A DNA stretch of 64,000 nucleotides. Source: Pollenia angustigena. Its lineage: Eukaryota > Arthropoda > Insecta > Diptera > Polleniidae. Of the stretch, positions 46,685 through 54,785 are shown one piece after another. Position 1 is the stretch's first letter. Each line of letters begins with the position of its first letter. The translations under genes and the position numbers were made by a program. The notes under the pieces are model-generated. The model was given only the letters and a program-made list of their open reading frames with translations, was not told the origin of the DNA and ran no database searches. The stretch is taken from the NCBI GenBank assembly GCA_930367215.1, contig OV884056.1, positions 281,400,067 through 281,464,066 on the forward strand. Direction: 5' to 3'.

Positions 46685-46834
46685 TCAGATAAATATTTGA
46701 AGGGTTTCATGAACTTCTGCACGACAGAATGGACATATTAATTTACTGGTTTGATCAATTTTGTGAGTTTGCATTGTAAGACAGCATTCACTGCAAATTT
46801 TCAAGTGCTTACAAGGAAACAAACCACGCACATA
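46685..46834 (-). pseudogene. Partial RING-finger frame in palindromic element
   Basis: On the minus strand about 48 codons read GLFPCKHLKICSECCLTM, then SKLICPFCRAEVHETLQIFI and a stop (TGA at 46685-46687). The pattern P-C-x-H-x3-C-x2-C...C-P-x-C is the second half of a C3HC4 RING finger of the IAP-like C-terminal type. RING fingers usually act as E3 ubiquitin ligases. The first zinc-binding CxxC is missing and an upstream stop lies at 46835-46837, where the subterminal repeats begin. The domain is therefore truncated, probably by element rearrangement. There is no methionine start. Such C-terminal RING domains occur in cellular IAPs and in large insect DNA viruses; the origin here is open. 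Confidence 0.6.
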
Positions 46835-47350
46835 TTATTATTTAGGGGTATGAAATAACTCCCACTTTACAAAACGAATTTATTCCCACTCAAAACGAAA
46901 TAAGTCCCACTTAAAATAAAAACGCGTAACGAAATAAGTCCCATCAATGGACGAAATAAGTCCCACTTTTAAAAACGAAATAACTCCCACTTTCAAAACA
47001 GCAATTTTTTGTGGGACTTATTTCGTTTTTAAAAGTGGGACTTATTTCGTGGGAGTTATTTCATAGACCCATATTTGCACTGTTCTCCAATATAGAAAAA
47101 ATACAAAAAAAAAAACAAGTATCATAACACCTTTAATAATTAAGAAATTTTTTAACTTTTTTTCTTTTATTAAAACAAAATTTAAAACTTTTTTATTAAA
47201 CTTTTTTTCTTTAGGGATTTTAGAAAATCGCTTTTGTGGTAGAAGTTTTTATTTTCAAACGACCCAATATTCGCTGTAGCGTAGTGCTAGGGCCAAAATT
47301 TGGTTATACCCCTTATGTACATGTATGACAAAAATCCAATAATGTAAACA

Positions 47351-48740
47351 AAAATATACGTAAATGTATGTTTATTTACAAAGTATACAATGTAAACATT
47401 TTATGACAGCTTCAAAAAATAAACAAAATAAACATCTGGCCACATGAGCACACATTTTCAATAGATCTTGCAATTTATCTTTTCATAAATTTTTATAGGT
47501 ACGTTTAATTTAGCTCGAAAAAAGTGCTTTTTGGACCCCTGGACTAATTTTGTTTGCTTATGTAAGATTTTAAGCTGAAGGATTTAATATGTATATAAAC
47601 AACTTTCCCCGTATCCATAAACGATTATTAAATTTAACAATCGTTTATTAAGGATAATTTTCATATTAAATTTGTTCTTTTAACCTGTATTAAATTTAAA
47701 ATTTTTTTGTGAATTCAGCCAAACTCCAGTGATCAACTGTGATTAGCCTAAAAAGTTTACTTTTAATTTAAAAGATTATTGATTAAAAACTGAACTTCTT
47801 CTTTTGATGAAAAGCCTATTTACAACGTTATAAACTTTTAAAAATGTTTTTTAATGAACAATTTTTGAGAAAACCTCCAACAAGTTTCCTTCCTAAATCT
47901 TTTGATTTTATCATACATTCAGTAATATTTCACCAACTTAACAATATCTTAACAACAATTTTAAACGCACAATATATCTCTGACCGTTTGTCTGTCTGTC
48001 TGTCTTTAATTAATTTACAAAACAACTTGTAACATCTTCTCGTTTGAATAGTTTGTAAACAACCTTGGACAACAAGTTTTATATGAAATGTACAATCAAA
48101 CCGAACAAATTAAATTAAAAAAAAATAAAAACAAAGCTCTGTAATCATTTTCCGTAAAAATTCAAACACACCATTCGTCAATATACACACTTGTATACAA
48201 CGCTACGCTACTTAAAACCACTTTTTAAAGGCAGATGATTTAAAAAAAGATAAAAAATTTATAAAAAAAAAAAATTTCAACAAAACTATGAATTTAATAA
48301 AAAAATTACTTGAAATAGCAGCAATATTTCTTGTGTTGTTTATTTTTTGCCAGCCAGCAATTGTTGTTATTAAAGTGGGAAGTTTAATAGTTTAAAAAAT
48401 AGTTTTATTTTTTTTTTGCATGAAAGAAACTCTTAAGGTCATTTCGTGGAAGGGGTTAAACAAGTGGTTACTTTTTTGAAATAAAAAATTGCATGAATAC
48501 ATGTTGAAGGAAGTTTTTTTCAAGTATTTTTTTTCTTCTTAAATTTTTCGAAAGCTGGTCAAGTGAGTTTTAAGAAATGTTAAAAACTTAATTTTTAAGG
48601 ATTGTTTTTGTTTGATAAAAAAAAAACGTCTAGTAGAAGTGTACTGTCTGTGGGTTTTTGGAATAAAAGCGTATGTCAACTTTTGTTGATTATAAGTTAA
48701 TTAAGACAAATTTCATTATTTGCAATTGTTTTTATATGGG
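47351..48740. other. AT-rich stretch, dispersed repeat copy 3
   Basis: Copy 3 of the 110-bp repeat lies at 47612-47715. Near 47990-48006 a CTGTCTGTCTGTCT tract is present. No gene is visible. Confidence 0.5.
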
Positions 48741-48751
48741 TCTTATGTGGT

Positions 48752-48878
48752 GTTTATAGAACACGAGCGCCTTACTCGTCCGTTTAACTTACATTTAAAA
48801 CAAAAACAAATTTCGAAATTTTGTTTTTGTTTTAAATGTAAGTTGAACGGACGAGTAAGGCGCTCGTGTTCTATAAAC
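48752..48878. repeat. 127-bp near-perfect palindrome
   Basis: GTTTATAGAACACGAGCGCC at the left is matched exactly in reverse at the right (GGCGCTCGTGTTCTATAAAC), and almost all bases pair through to the centre TTTCGAAA near 48815. There is essentially no spacer. It would form a long hairpin with ~60-bp arms. Confidence 0.85.
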
Positions 48879-48924
48879 TACACATTAACGTTTTTGAAAT
48901 AATATTTTGGTTTCAATATCTTTT

Positions 48925-50022
48925 TATACCCTCCACCACAATTAGTTGTGAAGAGGGTACATTAAGTTTGTCATTCCGTGTGAAACTTTTTTATTATTCA
49001 TCTCAGACCCCATAAAGTATATATATTCTGGGTCCTTGAGTAATTCTAAGTTGATTTGGCCATGTCCGTCTGTCTGTCCGTCTGTCCGTCTGTTGAAAAC
49101 ACGCTCACTTTTGAACAACTCAAAAGAAATGAACAAACTTGGTGCCAAATTGCTTGTAGTTATCCTAAGCAGTTTGGGATTGAAATCCAGCAAAATCGGT
49201 TCAGTATGACCAGAGCTATGAATCAAAATGTGGAACCACCAAATAAAAAAATTGATAATTTTGTTACAAAAAATAACATAAATGCTGGAACAAGGCACGG
49301 AATGAGATAAGATTTTGCAAGAATTTGTTTTATTTGACTGAAAATCACGCTGTCAAATTTCGTGAAGATCAGTCCATAATTTACCCTAGGCCCCATAGAA
49401 ACCCAACTCGCGGAAAACAGTTTAGTACACCTAAACCATAATTTATAATGCTATCATAACAGAAATTGGTACGTCACAGTTTTAAAGGACTAGAAATGAC
49501 GCTGTGAAATTTGTGATGATCGGTCCATAGTTTACCTTAGGCCCCATATAAACCCTACTACCGGAAAACAGTTTAGTACGCCTAAAACCGTAAAAAATAA
49601 TGCTAGCGTAACAAAATTTGGCTCGTCAAAGTTTCATAGGACTATAAATGATACTGTGAAATTTCGTGAAGATCAGTCCATAACTTACCCTAGGCCCCAT
49701 AGAAACCCTACTCCCGGAAAACACTTTAGTACACCTAAAACCATAATAAATAATGCTATCATAAAATAAATTGGTACGTCACAGTTTTAAATGACTAGAA
49801 ATGACGCTGTGAAATTTCGTGATGATCGGTCCATAATTTACCTTAGGCCCCATAGAAACCCTACTACCGGAAAACGGTTTATTCGCCTAAAACAATAATT
49901 AATAACAAATCGTCACAGTTTAAGATAATAATAACATCATACATATATTACTCCTTAAACATTCGAACTGTCGGTGGAGGGTATCAAAGATTCGGCACAG
50001 CCGAATATAGCACTCTAACTTG
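48925..50022 (-). mobile_element. DINE-1/Helentron-like element, second subfamily, copy 2
   Basis: It begins TATACCCTCCACCACAATTA and ends CAGCCGAATATAGCACTCTA followed by ACTTG. A CTGTCTGTCCGTCTGTCCG block lies near 49070. About four tandem ~152-bp units (GATCAGTCCATAATTTACCC, CCGGAAAACAGTTTAGTAC) fill 49360-49900. It is the inverse of the 18880 copy. Confidence 0.7.
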
Positions 50023-50041
50023 ATTTTTTTTAAAACAGTTA

Positions 50042-50419
50042 AGCTGCGTTCACAATCAAAAATACATTTTCACTTGGTGTTCATAATAGAGCAACAATTT
50101 CTTTTGTAACTACACACGTTTTGCATCAAGAAACCGTTTGCAAATTTTAGCCACAATAATATTATGCATTTATTTTTATTTTTTTAAACATTTTGTTGAA
50201 ATTTTCATTCAAAACTAAATAAAATTGTTTTAAACGTCAGAAACAATTTCATACAATTTGTTGCTGAAGTTCTAGTTGACTCAACTTTAGTTACATTTTT
50301 AAAAAAATTTTAGCTACATTTTTGTTCTAAAAATTAAACGAAAATATATGAAATACTTTAGTAAGAAAAAAGATAGAAGAAAAAACGAAATTGTTTTTTT
50401 TTTGATTGTGAACGTGGCT
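50042..50419. mobile_element. PIF/Harbinger-type MITE, AGCNRCGTTCACAATC family
   Basis: The ends AGCTGCGTTCACAATC and AGCCACGTTCACAATC are inverted and flanked by TTA (50039-50041 and 50420-50422). Older copies of its interior lie at 6890-7042 and around 12395-13080. Confidence 0.8.
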
Positions 50420-51950
50420 TTAATCATTGCTCTACATTGAAATCCTTCTTTAAAAAAATATGATTAAGCAGATTGAGTTTAATGTCCTAAAGCCATATCT
50501 GTCTTATGTTTTTTTCTATTCTAAATACACAGAAATAAAATAAAAATTAATTTCAATTAAAAAGTTTGTGATATAAATGAAACTAGTGTTTGGCTAGTGG
50601 TCGATATTCGACCATAATTATTTATACAAATATAAAGAAAACATTAAAATATGTTCATGTGAATTAACATGTTTCGAGCATTTGTTTTTTTCGTCTCAGA
50701 GGATTGATGTGTCGAGTGACCAACCTCCGGGCCGTATATAAATTTCCACTCAAGTCCGTGAATGTTTAATTTAGTAACTTCAATAATATGAAAAAAATTA
50801 GAATGTACCAATTGAAAATCAAAAAGTACCAAAAAGTCTCCTCTTTTAGTTTCTAAATCACTATTAAATCTGCATGTTAAATTTTATGGTTTTAGCTTCA
50901 GTATAAATAAATATTTCAAAAGCACCAGTGAAAGAATGAAAAAGTACCAAAAATATCCCTCTTACTCTGGACCTTGGATGATAAATTTTATGTTTCTAGG
51001 TCTAATAATAACGGAAATTCAAAAAGTACCAATTTTACAACAAAAAAGTACTAAAATCTCCCCATTTTCAGATTCCTGTCCACTCAGAGCAATGCATGTT
51101 TAATTTTATGTTTCTAGTCCCATTATTAACGAAAATTTAAAAAGTACTAGTTGAAGAACAAAAAAGTACCAACATTTTTCATCTTATAGGTTCTCATTCG
51201 CTCAGGAACCTGCACTTATAATTTTATGTGTCTAAGTTCATTATTTTAGACAATTTCAAAACTACCACATGCAGTACCACAGAAGTTAAAGAAAGAATTT
51301 TAATTGTCCGTATTTCCCCTTTTTATACATTTTTCTCCCCGTTGAAGTATTAAAATTGTTAATATTGTAGTTGGAGCCCATAATTCAATACGTATTGACA
51401 TGGAGAAAAATGTTTTGAAATAAAAGTACCAAAAATAGGTATGATTTTAACCCCTCAAGCGCACGAATTTTGCAAAAGTACCAAATTTATATTTGTTACG
51501 AATTTTGTATAATCTTTATTTCTAAGTTTATTGGTTTAAAATATAGATGGGGTGACAAAGAAGTCCCAAAAGGTCCGAAAAGGACACCAGTCCTTTTTCT
51601 TCTTCTTATAAACAACCAAAGATACCTGTTTTTACCCTTTTGCACTATCAAATTTTAATAAAATCTATTTTGTGCACTACCGTAAGTAAATATATTTCAA
51701 ATTGTGTATTTTTTGCTCAAATCAGTTGGCAAACAGAGGAGAACAGAGTTCTTAACTGGTTTGCCTTTGCCGATTTACATATAGAGTAATAGTATCAATT
51801 AAATATTTGTTGATATTAACAACATTTTCTGCAGTTAAGTGATTGTTATAAGTAAACGTTTAATTCACTTGATTAAATTTTTAATTAAAACTGATTCTAT
51901 TTTGTTTATTTTCGTTATGTATGTTAAAGTACATTTTACATGATACTTTC
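50420..51950. repeat. Degenerate ~115-bp tandem repeat
   Basis: From about 50816 to 51270, four to five units repeat AAAAAGTACCAAAAA, a CTCC/TTTT stretch and TTTTATGTTTCTAG at 108-119-bp spacing. AAAAGTACC recurs at 51424. The flanks are A/T-rich with no gene; the frame at 51470-51658 has no motif. Confidence 0.55.
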
Positions 51951-52554
51951 TGCCTTGGGAAGCATAGCTGAGTGCTATTAGATGTGTCCATAAGTTGCGG
52001 ATAGTGGAAAAGCCAGGAAAATCAAGGAGAAAGTTGCTTTGGATCTCCTGTTCATATCCTAAGAACTACATGGCGAGTAATTGGCGCCACTTAACAGCCA
52101 ATCTAAGCAACTAGTGGAGAATAAAGAAATAATATCTGAAGGCTCTAACCGGCAACCCCGATACCAGAATCGGATGCGATTGGCTTATCATTTAGCTTAA
52201 ACTCTTATTATTACAGAAACCACAGCGAATGAAATCCAAATATAAATGATAAATTAGGCCGTCAGCGCAAAAGTGGTGCAAGCCACATTACATTTATTTA
52301 ATATTTGTACAACTTAGGGCTACTTTTGTATTAAAAGCAGAGCAAACATAACAAAGTTCAAGACAAACATTTGCAAAGCTCTATGTTAATGATAATTTAA
52401 AAAAGAGATAAACTAGTTCCGGATTAAATTTTAGCAAGTTTTAATTAATTTGGCGTAGAAAAGTCAGGATATGAAAAATTAAAGTTAACACCACTTTTGC
52501 GCTGACCGCCTCAAATATGATATATATTTTTTTTATTCCCTAAGCTTATTCCGC
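51951..52554. other. Unassigned GC-richer segment
   Basis: 51955-52200 is less A/T-rich than its surroundings (GGCGCCACTTAACAGCC, CCGGCAACCCCGATACCAG) and looks like part of a repeat I cannot name. No coding frame is convincing. Confidence 0.4.
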
Positions 52555-52663
52555 GAAGCTCTACGCTTGCCTGCAGGAAGGAAACCAGAGTCTTTGGTGG
52601 GAATCGAACCCTCAACCCCAGCGCTTATATACCAGCTCACTATGCGCTAGCCTACCGGGGCAT
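52555..52663 (-). repeat. tRNA-derived SINE, copy 2
   Basis: On the minus strand, GCCCCGGTAGGCTAGCGCAT and GAGGGTTCGATTCCCACC are the A-box and B-box parts, followed by AGACTCTGGTTTCCTTCCTG. It is the same SINE as at 18033-18153, with about 80 percent similarity by eye. Confidence 0.75.
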
Positions 52664-52696
52664 AAATGAAAACGGCTCTTTTTCCAAAGAATCGAT

Positions 52697-52873
52697 ATAT
52701 CGTCGGCTTAGTATGCAAACCTGCTAGCTCCCTTTCAGCACATTTTGCAGGAGAGACAAACGCACTTCAAGACACAAATTGAAGAAAAGCTATCTTTTTC
52801 TATGACACGGCATCAAAATCTCAATTTACTTAAAAAGTGGAATTGGCAGGTTTGTATATTAAGCCGACGATAT
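52697..52873. mobile_element. Short MITE, ATATCGTCGGCTTA ends
   Basis: ATATCGTCGGCTTAGTATGC at the left and its inverse GTATATTAAGCCGACGATAT at the right bound 177 bp. A relative lies inside the hAT-type element at about 62410-62636 (CACTTTCAGCACATTTTACA, AAGCCGACGATAT). Confidence 0.65.
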
Positions 52874-52904
52874 GTTAGCTTTGATGACCACTGTAGCTTG
52901 TGGC

Positions 52905-53350
52905 ATATTTGCTCAATACTGCGGCTTAAGAAAAATGCACCAGACTAAATCTTACAGAGTAAAATTGGCCAGTTCACATCATCTCCCCTCCATGTGGAAT
53001 GATCATGTTCTGAAATCGCTGGTATACAATGTCGCATACGCTGTGTGGCACGAGGCGCTATCATACTGAAACCAAATGTCTTTGGTGTCCATATCATTCA
53101 AATAGCTTGTAATCATCGACCTATAGCACTCGTCGTGGGCTGTGATGTCCTGGCTAATATCGTTCTCAAACAAATATGGACCGACGACGCTGCCAGCCCA
53201 AAATCCATACCAAACAGTAAGTTTTTTGGGATGCACTAGACGCTCTTGTATCCAATGTGGATAAGTTTGCGGTTTTCATGTGCAACAGCGTATGTCTTAG
53301 AATCAAATTTTTCAGCAGAGCCGAAGAACCATCCCAATAAAAAATGGAGC
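52905..53350 (-). pseudogene. Mariner-like transposase relic
   Basis: The minus strand reads KTANLSTLDTR near 53270, then HPKKLTVWYGFWAGSVVGPY with LFENDISQDITAH, and WFQYDSASCHTA (about 53035-53070) containing the second catalytic aspartate. Beyond it, frameshifted sequence resembles the GDVNWPPRSCDLTP region. The first catalytic block is lost where the inverted repeat at 53332 begins. The relic differs in sequence from those at 20.5 and 31 kb. Confidence 0.8.
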
Positions 53351-54165
53351 TTCCATCAAAGCAGGTTTGTAAGGGAGAAGCAATAAATTTTTGACACATA
53401 AAGCGCATTATTTAGCGCATATAAAAATTGTTGGATGTAACGAACAGCCTTAAACACCGAATGTTTTGATTCAATTATTTCTTAGTATTCTGCCTTACAA
53501 CCCAGCTTCGTAGTAAGGGAATTCCGTAGCACTTGAAATGTTATTTTTTTTATAAAAGTTGATGAGAGTTCTTTCACTTACTTAACTGCATTTCTGTATG
53601 TCTTATTGCGTAGCGCATAATTGTGCGCTTATTTTTTCAAATGTACTATTAGTGCTTCGCAAAATGATAAAATTTTTTATTATGGGCTTGTTATTAAACT
53701 TTTTGGACATTTTATTGCGCTTAAAAGTTCGGAATTGATCCATATTTTTTCAGAAATTTTTGGAATCATGTAAAGACCCAATAAAAAATTTTATCATATT
53801 GCGAAGCACTAATGGTAAATTTAAAAAAATAAGCGCATTATTATGCGCTATGCAATAAGACATACAGAAATGCAGTAAAGTAAGTGAAAAAACTCTCAAC
53901 AACTTTTATAAAAAAAAAAAACATTTCAAGTGCTACGGCATTCCCTTACTACGAAGCAGGTTTGTAAGGGAGAGTACTAAAAAATAACTGTATCAAAACA
54001 TTCAGTGTGTAAATGTGTTCGTTACATCCAACAATGTTTATGTGCGCTGAATAATGCGCTTTATGTGTCAAAAATGTATTGCTTCAAAGTGGGAACTCGC
54101 CATATAAAATTCATGTCTTCCGTATGCGCAATGCTTCGTTGGAAGCTCCATTTTTTACTGGGGAG
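53332..54165. repeat. Inverted duplication, arms of ~370-400 bp
   Basis: The left arm (about 53332-53700) and right arm (about 53758-54165) are inverted copies: TTTGACACATAAAGCGCATT against AATGCGCTTTATGTGTCAAA, TTGTTGGATGTAACGAACA against TGTTCGTTACATCCAACAA, TTCGTAGTAAGGGAATTCC against its counterpart at about 53938, and AATGGAGCTTCC against GGAAGCTCCATT. The spacer is about 60 bp. The arm ends contain mariner coding sequence, so part of a transposon was duplicated in inverse. Confidence 0.8.
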
Positions 54166-54169
54166 CGTT

Positions 54170-54310
54170 TAAAATAAAGCAATATGGGACCAATATGCCA
54201 TGAACACCACTAAAGTTCGTTCTTAATTGGAATTTGATGACGTGCCCATGAATCCAGAAAGGCACCTCATCACTGAAGATGACTTTTAACTGAATATTTA
54301 TTATTATATT
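54170..54310 (-). pseudogene. Mariner-like fragment with first catalytic block
   Basis: The minus strand reads KVIFSDEVPFWIHGHVI (54235-54290), the block with the first catalytic aspartate of mariner-like transposases, then LVVFMAYW. It is opposite in orientation to the next fragment, so the copy is rearranged. Confidence 0.7.
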
Positions 54311-54499
54311 GTTGTCGAATGGGCTTCTTTAAGTCGAAATTCAATTCTAAAAATATTTTTCGTAATAGTCCTATACCTTCAATATTTCACATTCTCTTTG
54401 CTTAAGCCAGCCTTTTGGTTAACAGTAAAGCTTCAGACATGTACGTTTTGTTCCTATTGAATGACCTTTTTCCTTAGTAAAATTAAATATAAAGGGCGT

Positions 54500-54785
54500 T
54501 AAAATTTGAGGCATCATCCATCGATCAATGGAAATAGCTACTGGGTGATGATCCAAATGTTTTTGTGGCGAAAAATTTATCATTTAGACCTAGAGAATAA
54601 GTGGTTTCAACAGGATGGTACCACTTGCCACACACTTAGAAAAACAATGGATCTTTTAAAAGAAAAGTACGAAATTCGCAATATTCCTCGTAGAAATGGA
54701 GTAAATTGGCCACCAAGATCGTGCGATTTGACTCCTTTAAACTATTTTTTGTGGGGCTTTTTGCGATCGAAAGTGTACAGCAATA
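54500..54785 (+). pseudogene. Mariner-like fragment with second and third catalytic blocks
   Basis: The plus strand reads LENKWFQQDGTTCHTLRKTM (second aspartate), NGVNWPPRSCDLTPLNYFLW (third aspartate in CDLTP) and GFLRSKVYSNKS. The open frame then runs on into unrelated sequence shared in reverse with 57005-57195. The preceding catalytic region is absent from this strand. Confidence 0.8.

Larger units (their letters stand above)
45687..47070. mobile_element. Young palindromic element with 8-bp target duplication
   Basis: The terminal inverted repeats start GGGTCTATGAAATAACTCCC and are identical for 60 bp. The flanks ATATTTGC (45679-45686 and 47071-47078) are an exact 8-bp duplication. Subterminal arrays of GAAATAAGTCCCAC/GAAATAACTCCCAC fill 45710-45960 and 46850-47045. 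It carries two reading frames, on opposite strands (next two entries). An internal GGGTATGAAATAACTCCCAC at 46853 resembles a second terminus, so it may contain a nested relative. 8-bp duplications are made by hAT, P and Merlin-type elements, but the termini fit none that I recognise. Confidence 0.8.
44855..47350. repeat. Outer inverted repeat around the 45.7-kb element
   Basis: Left-arm pieces TGTACATGTACATTAGGGGT, ATGGCCCTAGCA and TAAGGTGTTATGATACTTG (44868-45040) recur in reverse at 47113-47330 (CAAGTATCATAACACCTTTA, TGCTAGGGCCA, ATACCCCTTATGTACATG). This is an older palindromic element into which the 45687-47070 element inserted. Its ends are approximate. Confidence 0.6.
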
